Of a stretch of DNA of 50,631 nt, positions 17,428 to 26,212 are shown one piece after another. The stretch is taken from contig QHYM01000113.1 of the NCBI GenBank assembly GCA_003223295.1, forward strand, positions 1 to 50,631. The letters run 5' to 3'. The notes beneath the pieces were generated by a model, which was not told where the DNA came from, did not search any database, and worked only from the letters and a program-made list of their open reading frames with translations. The number at the start of each line of letters is the position of its first letter. Within the stretch, counting starts at the first letter, position 1. The stretch comes from Acidobacteriota bacterium. Lineage in GTDB: Bacteria > Acidobacteriota > Terriglobia > Acidiferrales > UBA7541. A program made the position numbers and the translations under genes.

Positions 17428-18332
17428 GTCGCAGCCTCGATGCGTTGATAAGCAGTACCGTTGTTTTCGTGAACCATGCGGAATTTCTGGGTCAGGCCGA
17501 ACAAACTTTCCGCATGACCGACGAAGAGATAGCCGCCAGGGTTCATGCAATGCCAGAACTTTTCAATTAACCTCTTCTGCTCAGCCTCATCGAAATAGAT
17601 CATGACGTTGCGGCAGAGGATGATGTCGTTGCGGCGCGGCAAGAATTCCGTCTTGAGATTGTGGAAGTCGAACTGAATCAGTTCCTTCAATTGCCGCTTG
17701 ACTGCGTATTTGTCGCCGGATTTTTCGAAATAGCGCAGGCGGCAGGTGTAGTCCACAGGTTCCATCTGCTGCTCGGTGTAAAGCCCCTCCTGTCCAAGGC
17801 GCAGGCTCGCGTAACTGATGTCCGAAGCGACGATTTCGACTTTCCAGGGCGGAGGGATAAGCGGCTTCGGTGAAGGCATTTCGAAAGGCAGTGGATTGCG
17901 CAGGTAGTAGTAAGCCAGCGCGTCGCAAATCAGAATTGCGACGGTGTAAGGCTCCTGACCGGAGGAGCAACCCGCACTCCAAACGCGGAGAGTGTAATCG
18001 CGGCGCTCCTGCTTGCGGCGAAGAAGCTCCTCGAGTACGGATTTCTGGAGAAGTTCGAGCTGCGGCTTATTGCGGAAAAAACTGGTTTCGTTGACCGTTA
18101 GATTTTCGAGCAGCAAAGCCAACTCCGCGCGTCCTTCTCTGCTGGTCAACAGGCGGTAATACGAATAAAAGGAATCGAGCTGGCAGGCTTTGAGGCGACG
18201 CTGCAAGCGGTCTTTCAAGAAATGGGAGCGGCGTTCATCAAAGAACATGCCGCATTCCTGGTAGACCAATGTTTGCAGGAGCTTCAATTCCGCTTCCGTG
18301 AGTTGAATCTGGGCGGTGGTGATCGTTCCCAT
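17424..18332 (-). CDS. cheR: Chemotaxis methyltransferase CheR (cluster I)
   Basis: The product is 302 aa. The all-alpha N-terminal domain (LTEAELKLLQTLVYQECGMFF) precedes a Rossmann methyltransferase domain. Its SAM-binding residues lie in LRVWSAGCSSGQEPYTVAI, followed by IVASDIS, ILCRNVMIYFD and GGYLFVGHAESL. It methylates glutamates on the chemoreceptor, opposing CheB. A linker (LRNPLPFEMPSPKPLIPPPW) inside the methyltransferase fold is longer than usual. The gene lies 42 bp after cheW and overlaps cheA. No clear ribosome site precedes its ATG. Confidence 0.93.
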   Translation of the reverse strand: MGTITTAQIQLTEAELKLLQTLVYQECGMFFDERRSHFLKDRLQRRLKACQLDSFYSYYRLLTSREGRAELALLLENLTVNETSFFRNKPQLELLQKSVLEELLRRKQERRDYTLRVWSAGCSSGQEPYTVAILICDALAYYYLRNPLPFEMPSPKPLIPPPWKVEIVASDISYASLRLGQEGLYTEQQMEPVDYTCRLRYFEKSGDKYAVKRQLKELIQFDFHNLKTEFLPRRNDIILCRNVMIYFDEAEQKRLIEKFWHCMNPGGYLFVGHAESLFGLTQKFRMVHENNGTAYQRIEAAT

Positions 18333-18374
18333 GGCGTGCGTGTACGACGGACCGTCAGCAAAAGTGAAAAAGAA

Positions 18375-18851
18375 TTACCTGACGGTAGCGACGGGTTCCG
18401 CGACCTCCTCGAGGCGTTTGTATTCGGGACGCTGCAGGAGCTTTGAAATATCCAAAAGGATGATGAGGCGGCCCTTCAGTTTGCCGACGCCGGTGACGTA
18501 ACCGGATTCGCCTTCGGCGAAAACCGTTCCGGGGGCTTCGATATCCGACGGCGGAATCTTGAGCACTTCGGAAGCTGCATTTACGATCAGTCCAACCAGT
18601 TTGTTCTCCAACTCAACCACGAGAATACGGTTCTTTTTGTCGGGTTGAATTTCCGCCTGACCGAAGCGCTTGCGCAGGTCCATCACCGGAATGATTTTGC
18701 CGCGAAGGTTTATAACCCCCTCGATGAGGTCGGGGGCACTGGGCACTGTTGTGATCTCCGGGACGCGGACAATCTCGCGCACGGAGGCGATGCGCACACC
18801 GTACGTTTCGTTGCCGATCCGGAAACCAACTACCTGAAGGTCTTTTTCCAT
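18375..18851 (-). CDS. cheW: Chemotaxis coupling protein CheW (cluster I)
   Basis: The product is 158 aa from ATG 18851, with GGAG 8 nt upstream; a TTG one codon earlier is less likely. It is a single CheW domain: LQVVGFRIGNETYGVRIASVREI, INLRGKIIPVMDLRKRFG and VGLIVNAASEVL. CheW joins the receptor signalling tip to CheA. It is 18 bp downstream of the mcp gene in the cluster I operon. Confidence 0.94.
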   Translation of the reverse strand: MEKDLQVVGFRIGNETYGVRIASVREIVRVPEITTVPSAPDLIEGVINLRGKIIPVMDLRKRFGQAEIQPDKKNRILVVELENKLVGLIVNAASEVLKIPPSDIEAPGTVFAEGESGYVTGVGKLKGRLIILLDISKLLQRPEYKRLEEVAEPVATVR

Positions 18852-18869
18852 CAAAAAGTCTCCGGTCCC

Positions 18870-20882
18870 TTAGGAACGCGCCAGTTCGGCGTATGCAACC
18901 TCATGCTCGCGATCTTCCCCCGAACCACGGCGCTTAGCTCCGGCTTCTCCGCGGTGAAGACGCTGCTGGCCGTTGCGGTCAAGAGCAAAGCGGTCCATGC
19001 TGTCGAGCAAATTGCGGGAAAGCTTCAACATTTGTTCGGCAGCAGCAGACAGCTCCGTGGAGCTGGAAGCGGATTGCTGCACCAGTTCGCGCATCTTGTC
19101 CATGGCTCGGACAACGGCTTGCGCGCCGGAAGCCTGTTCTTCGACCGCGGAGTTAATTTCCTGAGTGATTTCCGTGAGCCGGCTGGTGGCCTTGGCAATT
19201 TGCGCAGAACCCACGGACTGTTCATTGGTAGCGGCGCCAATTTCCTGAGAGAACTTGTAGACTTCGGTAACGACGTTGGAAATCTTGTGCAAGGCGGAGC
19301 CGAGATCGTTGCCGAGGTTCAGGCCTTCCTCAACAATGCGCGTGCTGCGCTCCATGTTTTCCACGGCCTGGCGTGCTTCGCGCTGGATGCTTTGAATGAG
19401 GTCGGCAATTTCCTTTGTGGACTGCGTGGATTTTTCCGCCAGCTTGCGAACTTCGTCCGCGACCACGGCGAACCCGAGGCCGTGTTCGCCGGCGCGCGCC
19501 GCCTCGATCGCCGCGTTGAGCGCCAGCAGGTTAGTCTGCTCGGCCAGGTCGTCGATGACTTCAATAATCTTGCCGATGTCATCCGCGCGATGGCCAAGGA
19601 TGTTGATAATTTCCGCCGAAGACTGAATGGCCTGGTTGGTGCGGTTGAGGCCGTCCGTGGCCTTTTCCATGGTCTGGATGCCGGTAACGACTTCTTCCCG
19701 CGAGCGGTTGGCGATGTCCAGCAGGACTTTTGCCGTGTCCGCGACGCGCTGAATCGAAGTAACCATCTGATCGATGGATGCGGAGGTTTCCGCGACGCTG
19801 GAAGCCTGGACCTGGGTATTCTTCACCACGTTTTGCACGTTAATACTCATTTCGTGCATCGTGCTGGTGACTTCCTCGATAGCCGAAGAGGCCTGCACGC
19901 TGACCTTGGCGGATTCGTCCGCGGCTCCAGCCACCTGATTGGAACCGGCGGAAACCTGACCAGCGGAATCACGGGTGGAGCGCACCAGCTGCTGCAAGCC
20001 ATGGGACATGCGCACGAAAGCATTGCCAAGGGTGTCGCGCTTGGAGCGCGGAACCACTTCAACGGTCAGGTCACCTTCAGCAACGGCCATGGAGACGCTG
20101 GCCATCTCCTTTAGGTAAGCCACCATGTTGTTGAACGTGGTGGCGAGAGCGCCGATTTCGTCGTTGCGATGAATATCAATGTTCTGATCGAGGTCGCCGG
20201 AGTCACCAATCTCTCGCGTGACGGTCATGAGATGGTTCAAGGGCTCGCTGATGGAGCGCGCCGTGTAGAAAGCGATCAACACGCCGGCTACAAGCGCGAT
20301 CAGAGTGCCGCCGATGGTCAGGAAAAGGCTGACGTTGCTGGCAGTATCCGCGGACTTCGTGGTTTGGTCCTTGAACTTGGAGATTTCGTCGCTGGTTTGA
20401 TCGAGAACGGAAGAAGACTTGGCCAACCAGGAGGAAGGATCCTTCTGGAGATAAAAAATCTGCAGGTCAGAAACGGTGGCGTCGCCGGAGTCCACTTGAT
20501 GACGCTTGGCAATCAAAGGCTTCGCGAAATTGTCCGCCCAACTCACTTCGGTGCTTTCGACTTGAATCAGAGCGGTGTGGACGGCATCGTTGGCGACCTG
20601 CGCTTCTCCGCGCTTGATGAGGTCGGACATGTCGGTAAGACCCTTGTTGACCTTCTCTTCGTCGCGGGGATCACCGCTCAGGAGAAAGTTGTTCATGTTG
20701 AGGCGGTTCATCATGATCTGGTTGCGCACAGACTCGATGGTGGTCTTGCTATCGAGGGCCATGCCGGCATTGTTGCGTGCCGATTTCGCCACCAGACCGC
20801 TAATGATATTCACCATCATGAGGACACAGAAAATGGCCAGAATCAGGCCGAAACCCGCGTATAGCTTCTTTCCAATCGTCAT
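18870..20882 (-). CDS. mcp: Methyl-accepting chemotaxis protein (cluster I)
   Basis: The product is 670 aa. TM1 (residues about 7-30) and TM2 (about 187-210, LFLTIGGTLIALVAGVLIAFY) enclose a helical periplasmic sensor of about 155 residues, consistent with a four-helix bundle. A HAMP domain and a second HAMP-like segment follow (AVAEGDLTVEVVPRSKRDTLG), then a long cytoplasmic coiled coil with the hairpin tip [19 protein letters not shown] and [14 protein letters not shown]. There is no C-terminal NWETF-like tether for CheR/CheB. A GGAGG site precedes the ATG by about 9 nt. It shares an operon with the tonB-like gene upstream. Confidence 0.94.
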   Translation of the reverse strand: MTIGKKLYAGFGLILAIFCVLMMVNIISGLVAKSARNNAGMALDSKTTIESVRNQIMMNRLNMNNFLLSGDPRDEEKVNKGLTDMSDLIKRGEAQVANDAVHTALIQVESTEVSWADNFAKPLIAKRHQVDSGDATVSDLQIFYLQKDPSSWLAKSSSVLDQTSDEISKFKDQTTKSADTASNVSLFLTIGGTLIALVAGVLIAFYTARSISEPLNHLMTVTREIGDSGDLDQNIDIHRNDEIGALATTFNNMVAYLKEMASVSMAVAEGDLTVEVVPRSKRDTLGNAFVRMSHGLQQLVRSTRDSAGQVSAGSNQVAGAADESAKVSVQASSAIEEVTSTMHEMSINVQNVVKNTQVQASSVAETSASIDQMVTSIQRVADTAKVLLDIANRSREEVVTGIQTMEKATDGLNRTNQAIQSSAEIINILGHRADDIGKIIEVIDDLAEQTNLLALNAAIEAARAGEHGLGFAVVADEVRKLAEKSTQSTKEIADLIQSIQREARQAVENMERSTRIVEEGLNLGNDLGSALHKISNVVTEVYKFSQEIGAATNEQSVGSAQIAKATSRLTEITQEINSAVEEQASGAQAVVRAMDKMRELVQQSASSSTELSAAAEQMLKLSRNLLDSMDRFALDRNGQQRLHRGEAGAKRRGSGEDREHEVAYAELARS

Positions 20883-20962
20883 TGCGAATTGCCTCCACTC
20901 CCATCATCAGCAGCCTGAGTTTGCGCCGCGTCCGTCCAAAAGTTTATTTCCCTCCCCAGATG

Positions 20963-21310
20963 CTACTCAGCGGCACGAAACTCAAATTCCACAATCTGCG
21001 TCGTTTCTTCCGGAGCTGCCGCGAACTTCCATTCCTTCAGGGCATCCTGGCAGGCCTGCACGAGCAACGGATGTCCCCCCACCACGCGTGTGGTCTTGAC
21101 ATGTCCGTCCGGGCTGATCACTACTTCGATCTTGACCTTGCCGGCGACATTCATCCGCCGCGCGAGTTCCGGGTAGACCGGGGCGACCTTGGTCTTCACT
21201 TTGCGTTTTGATTCATCGGTGTTTCCGGTCTGTGCCCGCCCCGAAACACCTGACAAAATGAGAAGCGCACCTGCAGCGAGCGCCAACTTCTTCAACTTAC
21301 TGAATCTCAT
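20963..21310 (-). CDS. Small TonB C-terminal-domain protein, first gene of chemosensory operon I
   Basis: The product is 115 aa from ATG 21310, with GGGGA 9 nt upstream. A signal peptide or anchor (FSKLKKLALAAGALLILSGVSGRAQ) is followed by a TonB C-terminal domain: KVAPVYPELARRMNVAGKVKIEVVISPDGHVKTTRVV ... ACQDALKEWKFAAAP (abridged). It lacks the long Pro-rich spacer of classical TonB, so if cleaved it would be a small periplasmic protein. It precedes mcp by 80 bp on the same strand and follows the sigma-54 type promoter at 21369-21354. A link between an envelope protein and chemosensing is implied but its role is unknown. Confidence 0.82.
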   Translation of the reverse strand: MRFSKLKKLALAAGALLILSGVSGRAQTGNTDESKRKVKTKVAPVYPELARRMNVAGKVKIEVVISPDGHVKTTRVVGGHPLLVQACQDALKEWKFAAAPEETTQIVEFEFRAAE

Positions 21311-21353
21311 CAACACATCCCCTTTGAGGATAGAAATACCCCGGCAGGAGAAA

Positions 21354-21369
21354 GGCACGTCGGATGCCA
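21354..21369 (-). promoter_or_regulatory. Sigma-54 type promoter P2 of chemosensory operon I
   Basis: On the minus strand the sequence is TGGCATCCGACGTGCC. The invariant GG and GC are separated by exactly 10 nt, as sigma-54 needs. The start of transcription would be near 21343, about 33 nt before the tonB-like ATG. It matches the two other promoters of this island at TGGC and CGTGC. Confidence 0.72.
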
Positions 21370-21489
21370 TGGCAGCTTTTGCTGGAAGAAGTTGCAAACA
21401 GCCGTCGAAGAAACGCCATAACCAATAGACAGCGAGCGAGTTAGCTTTAGGCTGGAGGAAATACGACCGACGCAAAGAAGATGCTTCGA

Positions 21490-21665
21490 GTCTCAGGTAC
21501 CGGCGGCAGGATGGCGGGGGGTCTCAGGCTGAGACGAGGACCGGGGTTCCCAGGTGCCGAAGCCGTAGGCAAGTTCGCAACACGGTACGGGGCGGTCATT
21601 GACTCAGAATGAGACTAACAGGTAGGTTGGAAACTACGGGTTAGGCATCGCTCGCAAATTGAGAC
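21490..21665. promoter_or_regulatory. Cluster of TGAGAC/GTCTCA operator-like sites between the divergent operons
   Basis: A perfect palindrome GTCTCAGGCTGAGAC lies at 21521-21535. A second near-palindromic copy, CTCAGAATGAGAC, is at 21603-21615, and half-sites are at 21490-21495 (GTCTCA) and 21660-21665 (TGAGAC). They lie 150-270 bp upstream of the inferred start of operon I and right before the kinase operon, so they could serve both as enhancer and as autoregulatory site. The remaining intergenic sequence (21370-21489) shows no gene. Confidence 0.6.
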
Positions 21666-24049
21666 GCAAGGTACTTCCCTCTTTGTCACTAAACGCCGAG
21701 AAAGCTACACGATCACGAGGACGAACTCCTTCAGCCGGAAAGGCGACACTGCGTTCGGCCGCTGCTCGTCACGCGAACGAGTTGATGGATCTCGCGGTCG
21801 AGGCAGCACAATCCCGGCATCTTCCCCGCTTCCTTGAACAGTTCGCGTTGCGCTCGGCCCAGATGCTGGATGCCTCTTGGGGCGCCGTAGCCGTGTACCG
21901 GGGCCGCGACACGGAATTCTATGAGATCCCGGGAAAGCGGGGGCCCACTTCTCCCTCTTCTGCGGCATGGCTGCTCGCGAATGCGCGCGAGATTCGAAAC
22001 GAGATGGAAACCCGCGCACTTCCGAAGGAAATGGCCGCCAGCTTGGCGAGCGCGGACGAACCGGGGACCGCGGTTTTCGTTCGAATCGCATCGAGCGACA
22101 AGGAAAAACTCGGAACGCTTTGTTTGTTCCGCAAGAGAAAGACTTTAACACCAGAGGAGAAACGACTTCTGCGGGCTCTGGCGAGCCACGCGGCGCTTTC
22201 GCTCGAGAACTTCCAGCGCTTTTCGCAACTGGAGAGGTCCAAGCGGCAGTGGGTGGAAGATATCGACGCGATCAGCGATTACATCGTGGTGCACGACCGC
22301 TCGTGGAAAATTGTGAGGACTAACCGATCGCTGGCGTCGTATCTGGGAGTTCCGCCCGTAGCGCTCGTGGGCGAGGCGATGAGCAGCCTGCGACAGATTG
22401 CGGAAGCGGGAAGCGACCTGCCGTGCCCGTTCTGCCGCGATACGCAGCGCACGCGGGAAGAATACGTGGCCGCGTCGCCGGAGCGAATTTTCCTGATTTC
22501 CACGTCGCGCACTCCGGGAGTAACGGATGACGACTCGAGAACTATCCATGTCCTCAAGGACATCACCGACCGGCGGGAAGCAGAGCGGCGGTATCGCGAG
22601 CTGTTTGACAGCATTCAGGAAGGATTGTTTTTTGCGACGCCGGAGGGGAGATTCCTGGACGTGAATGACGCGATGGTGCGGATGCTGGGTTATGCGTCGC
22701 GCGAGGAATTACTCCGGGCTGACGTAAGCCCGCACCTCTATCCTGCCCCCGAGGCACGCGAGAAATTCCTGACGGCGCTGGCGGAAAAGGGTGTCTTGCG
22801 CAATTACGAGGAAACGCTCCGGCGGAAAGATGGCACACTGCTTCATACGCTGCAGAACATCACTGCGGTACATGACGCGCGAGGGTGCATCGTGCAGATT
22901 CGCGGGCTGATGTTGGACGTGACCGAGCAAAAATCGTTTCAAGCCCAGTTGCAGCGCGAGCGGGACTTTAACCAAAAAATCCTGAATACCACGCAGAGCA
23001 TGATCCTGGTGCTCGATACCGCGGGATTAATCAGCTACGCGAACCGGCGCTGCTATGAAGCGGGCTATCAGGAGAGCGAGTTGATCGGTCACCGGCTGGT
23101 GGACTGGGTAGAGGTTTCTCACCAGGCGGACTTCGATGCCGCGCTGGAGACCACGGCGAACGGGCATCAAGTGGAAAACCTGGAATTGCGCGCGAAACGA
23201 AGCGATGGCTCCATGGGGCATTTCTCCATTAGCTTGAGCCCGATGCGCGACGAGCAGAATACAGTCAACAGCGTTGTGGTGGTGATGACTGATATTACCG
23301 ACGCCGTGTTGCTGCAAGCGAAGCTGGCGCACAGCGAAAAAATGGCCACCATCGGCCGGCTGGTTTCCGGAGTGGCGCATGAAGTGAACAACCCGCTGGC
23401 AGCGATTCTTGGTTTTACGGATTTGCTGCTGGAGAATCCGGAAGTGCCCGCGTCCGCGCAAGAGGATTTGAAGATCATTCTGCAGGAAACCCAGCGGACG
23501 AAAGACATCGTTCAGGATTTGCTCAGCTTCGCACGGCAGCGTCCGGTGCAACGCGAATTGGTGCAAGTCCATGGTGTTCTGCGGCAGACCATCAAGTTGC
23601 GTAGCTACGATTTTGCGAGCCACGGCGTGGAAGTGACCGAGGAGTTTGAAGAAGGGCTACCGCCGGCTTTGGGAGACGTACAGCAGTTGCAGCAAGTCTT
23701 CCTGAACATCCTGAACAACGCCTATGATGCGGTGCAGGAGACAGGGCGACGCGGCCGGATCAAGATTCTCACGCGGCGGCTAGGGGAAATGATTGAGGTA
23801 GCCATCAGCGACAACGGCACGGGAATCGCGGACCCACAACGGATTTTTGATCCGTTCTACACGACGAAACAAGCGGGAAAAGGTACCGGCCTGGGATTGA
23901 GCATTTGCTATGGGATAGTGCGCGCGCATGGCGGCGAGATTCAATGCTGGAACAATGAAGATGGCGCGGGAAGCACGTTTGTGGTGCGGATTCCCGTGGC
24001 GACGGAAAGCGCGCTGGCGGCCTTGGCTGCAAAGGAGGCGGGGCGATGA
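21659..24049 (+). CDS. GAF/PAS sensor histidine kinase
   Basis: The product is up to 796 aa. The start is uncertain: TTG 21659 has no ribosome site and overlaps a TGAGAC half-site, and ATG 21785 (MDLAVEAAQSRH) is an alternative. Domains in order: GAF (residues about 45-190), then three PAS domains (about 205-305, 310-430 and 435-555). The HisKA domain has His574 (GRLVSGVAHEVNNPLAAILG). The HATPase has DNGTGIADPQRIFDPFYTTK and [15 protein letters not shown]. No membrane segment is visible, so it should be cytoplasmic. The ATGA overlap with the next gene makes a kinase-receiver-NtrC cassette. Confidence 0.9.
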   Translation: MRRKVLPSLSLNAEKATRSRGRTPSAGKATLRSAAARHANELMDLAVEAAQSRHLPRFLEQFALRSAQMLDASWGAVAVYRGRDTEFYEIPGKRGPTSPSSAAWLLANAREIRNEMETRALPKEMAASLASADEPGTAVFVRIASSDKEKLGTLCLFRKRKTLTPEEKRLLRALASHAALSLENFQRFSQLERSKRQWVEDIDAISDYIVVHDRSWKIVRTNRSLASYLGVPPVALVGEAMSSLRQIAEAGSDLPCPFCRDTQRTREEYVAASPERIFLISTSRTPGVTDDDSRTIHVLKDITDRREAERRYRELFDSIQEGLFFATPEGRFLDVNDAMVRMLGYASREELLRADVSPHLYPAPEAREKFLTALAEKGVLRNYEETLRRKDGTLLHTLQNITAVHDARGCIVQIRGLMLDVTEQKSFQAQLQRERDFNQKILNTTQSMILVLDTAGLISYANRRCYEAGYQESELIGHRLVDWVEVSHQADFDAALETTANGHQVENLELRAKRSDGSMGHFSISLSPMRDEQNTVNSVVVVMTDITDAVLLQAKLAHSEKMATIGRLVSGVAHEVNNPLAAILGFTDLLLENPEVPASAQEDLKIILQETQRTKDIVQDLLSFARQRPVQRELVQVHGVLRQTIKLRSYDFASHGVEVTEEFEEGLPPALGDVQQLQQVFLNILNNAYDAVQETGRRGRIKILTRRLGEMIEVAISDNGTGIADPQRIFDPFYTTKQAGKGTGLGLSICYGIVRAHGGEIQCWNNEDGAGSTFVVRIPVATESALAALAAKEAGR

Positions 24050-24444
24050 ACCCTGGGCCTGCTCTTACCACCAAGCTGCCTATTCTGCTGATTGAGGACG
24101 AGCCCTCCGTGATTGCGTTTTTGCGCGCGGCGCTGGAGCGGCGCGGATACGCGGTGGTGGATGCCTCCTCGGGGGAGGAAGGGCTGAAGCAGCTTTCCAA
24201 CGGGCGGTATGCCGGGGTAATCTCCGACATTCGAATGCCGGGGGCGGTAAACGGCGCGGAAGTGCATGAATGGATCCAGAAAAACCGGCCGGAGTTGAAG
24301 TCGCGAATCATTTTGATCAGCGGGGACACAGCCAATAGTGAAACGCAGACATTCCTGGCGCAAAGCGGGACGCCCTGCATCGAGAAACCGTTTCGAGTGC
24401 AGCAATTGATCGCGACGGTGGAGAAGACCTTCGGAAAACCATGA
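24046..24444 (+). CDS. Single-domain receiver protein in kinase-NtrC cassette
   Basis: The product is 132 aa: a receiver domain with acidic residues in LLIEDEPS, phospho-acceptor Asp61 (VISDIRMPG), LISGDTA and the conserved Lys in CIEKPF. There is no output domain. It overlaps the kinase gene upstream (ATGA) and the NtrC-type gene downstream (ATGA at 24441), so all three are made together. It may compete with the NtrC receiver for phosphate or relay it. Confidence 0.9.
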   Translation: MNPGPALTTKLPILLIEDEPSVIAFLRAALERRGYAVVDASSGEEGLKQLSNGRYAGVISDIRMPGAVNGAEVHEWIQKNRPELKSRIILISGDTANSETQTFLAQSGTPCIEKPFRVQQLIATVEKTFGKP

Positions 24445-25850
24445 GCGACGAGATGAAAACACGGTTACTGGTTGTGGATGACGAGCAGAGCATCCGCCGC
24501 CTGTGCATGACGATCGGCAACACGCTCGGATATGTTTGCGTGGAGGCGGAGAGCGCCGAAGCGGCGCTGGGGCGGCTGGAATCCGATGGGCCTGACCTCA
24601 TCCTGACGGACTTGAAATTGCCAGCCATGTCCGGCGTCGAACTTCTGAAGCAAGCGAAAAGGCTCCTGCCCCATACGGAAGTGGCCATCATGACTGGTCA
24701 TGGCTCCATCGAATCCGCCGTTGATGCCATGAAGTTGGGAGCGTACGACTACATCGAGAAGCCCTTTCGTGTTGAAAAGATGCGCCTGCTGCTGCAGCGC
24801 ATGGCGGAGAAAGTCCACCTGGTCACCGAAAATGAGTTCTTGCGGGAGCGAGTGACCACCGCGGATAAGCTCGACGGCATTATCGGCAGTTCGGCGCACA
24901 TTCAAGACGTGATGCGCATGATTTCCAGGCTCAAAGATACGCGCACACCGGTATTGGTTTCGGGCGAGAGCGGGACCGGCAAAGAGCTGGTGGCGCGCGC
25001 AATTCACTTCCGGGGCTCGATGGCCCAGACCCCGTTTGTGGCGGTGGACTGCGGCTCACTGGTTCCCACGCTGATGGAGAGCGAACTTTTCGGATACGAA
25101 AAGGGCGCTTTAACCGGCGCCACGAAATCGAAGGCGGGCCTGTTTCACGCAGCGCGTGGCGGCACGTTCTTCCTCGACGAAATCGGCGAGCTTCCTTTGG
25201 AAATGCAGGCAAAGCTGCTGCGGGTCCTGCAAGAAAAGGAAGTGCGTCCCGTGGGCAGCAACGAGCGGGAGACCGTGGACGTGCGGGTCATCGCGGCCAC
25301 CAATCGCGACCTGGAAGCTGCCTATCGCGCGGGGACGTTTCGAAAGGACCTGTATTTCCGGTTGAATGTGGTGACCGTGCACCTCCCGCCCCTGCGGGAC
25401 CGCCGGTCAGATATTCCTGTGCTGGTGCATCATTTCCTCGACCGGTACGCAAAAGCCTCGCAAATTCAGGTAACGCCGGCGGCGATGAAGAGCCTCCTGC
25501 AATATGATTGGCCGGGAAATGTGCGTGAGCTGGAAAACTGCATCGCGCGCGCCGTGACCCTCGGTGATGGCATGACCATCGACGTGGCCGACCTTCCTCC
25601 CGCAATCCGAGCCGAGCAGGCCGAGGGCGGGTCTGTCCGGACTCCGGAGTCCAGTTCCCTCTCCACTACGGCGCTGGCCGAGATGGAGCGAATGACCATT
25701 CTTCGCGTGTTTGAGCAGGCCAACGGAGACAAAGCGCTGGCGGGAAAAATGCTGGGCATCAGCCGCGCCACCCTTTATCGCAAACTGAAGCGCTACAACA
25801 TCCCGTTAAAGGGCGGCGACAGCGAAGCTGCGTCGACGACACCCTCGTAA
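24441..25850 (+). CDS. NtrC-family sigma-54 transcription activator (GALTGA variant)
   Basis: The product is 469 aa with the full NtrC architecture: receiver with Asp57 (LILTDLKLP), AAA+ domain with Walker A GESGTGKE near residue 175 and Walker [11 protein letters not shown], and a Fis-type helix-turn-helix at the end ([21 protein letters not shown]). The sigma-54 contact loop reads GALTGA (residues 222-227) instead of GAFTGA. It should use ATP to open sigma-54 promoters after phosphorylation by the adjacent kinase. It is the only such activator seen in the window and lies between the operons that carry sigma-54 type promoters. Confidence 0.93.
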   Translation: MSDEMKTRLLVVDDEQSIRRLCMTIGNTLGYVCVEAESAEAALGRLESDGPDLILTDLKLPAMSGVELLKQAKRLLPHTEVAIMTGHGSIESAVDAMKLGAYDYIEKPFRVEKMRLLLQRMAEKVHLVTENEFLRERVTTADKLDGIIGSSAHIQDVMRMISRLKDTRTPVLVSGESGTGKELVARAIHFRGSMAQTPFVAVDCGSLVPTLMESELFGYEKGALTGATKSKAGLFHAARGGTFFLDEIGELPLEMQAKLLRVLQEKEVRPVGSNERETVDVRVIAATNRDLEAAYRAGTFRKDLYFRLNVVTVHLPPLRDRRSDIPVLVHHFLDRYAKASQIQVTPAAMKSLLQYDWPGNVRELENCIARAVTLGDGMTIDVADLPPAIRAEQAEGGSVRTPESSSLSTTALAEMERMTILRVFEQANGDKALAGKMLGISRATLYRKLKRYNIPLKGGDSEAASTTPS

Positions 25851-25954
25851 AGTCATCCCCAGCCCGCTGCGCTTGCCAGCCAAGCGCGCATAAAATCGGT
25901 GCCGCACCCCGGCGAGCGCATTCCCGCGGCGCATTCTTGCCGGGATGCGCTGCG

Positions 25955-26022
25955 TCTCATGCAACAGCATGAGATAGCGGATCCGGGTTAACACCTGAGA
26001 CGGCATCGTTTCAGGGTGAGAC
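25955..26022. promoter_or_regulatory. Enhancer-like palindrome and TGAGAC sites upstream of P1
   Basis: A perfect inverted repeat TCTCATGC-AACA-GCATGAGA occupies 25955-25974. TGAGAC follows at 25996-26001 and again at 26017-26022, exactly 21 bp (two helical turns) apart; the second is part of TTCAGGGTGAGAC. The TGAGAC pair lies about 109-135 bp before the inferred transcription start near 26131, a normal distance for a sigma-54 activator. Confidence 0.6.
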
Positions 26023-26104
26023 ATCGGCGCTCGTTTCGAACCGCGGGAAAATTCTAAGTCCTTCTGTTTCTTCACCTTCACCAACCATCATCTTTGCATT
26101 TCTT

Positions 26105-26120
26105 TGGCTTGCGGCGTGCA
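26105..26120 (+). promoter_or_regulatory. Sigma-54 type promoter P1 of the PilZ-unknown-H-box operon
   Basis: The sequence TGGCTTGCGGCGTGCA has GG (26106-26107) and GC (26118-26119) separated by 10 nt. Transcription would start near 26131, about 80 nt before the first gene. It shares TGGC and CGTGC with the promoters at 21369-21354 and 28867-28882. Confidence 0.72.
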
Positions 26121-26212
26121 CATTTGTCGTCGGCAGTCTGCGCCTGTTGTAGCGAGGAGTGTCTCTGGTCCCGTTGCGACAAGGCTGATTCACAGCAAAG
26201 TTGCGAGGCGAA

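Larger units (their letters stand above)
25851..26212. other. Regulatory intergenic region between NtrC gene and PilZ operon
   Basis: A hairpin GCGCTTG/CAAGCGC with a CCAGC loop (25869-25887) follows the NtrC gene. It has no T-run and is only a weak terminator candidate. Farther on are a perfect inverted repeat (25955-25974), two TGAGAC sites (25996 and 26017) and a sigma-54 type promoter (26105-26120), listed separately. No ORF with a ribosome site is seen. Confidence 0.6.

Noticed and set aside
18645-20114. 489-codon open frame on the plus strand
   Set aside because: It is antisense to cheW and mcp. The repetitive Phe/Leu/Asn-rich composition mirrors the coiled-coil codons of the receptor.
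21638-21652. GG-N10-GC pattern just before the sensor kinase
   Set aside because: The -24 side reads CGGG rather than TGGC, and the -12 side lacks TGC, so only spacing matches.
25869-25887. Hairpin after the NtrC gene as intrinsic terminator
   Set aside because: The 7-bp stem is perfect, but no T-run follows on either strand, so I noted it only as a hairpin.
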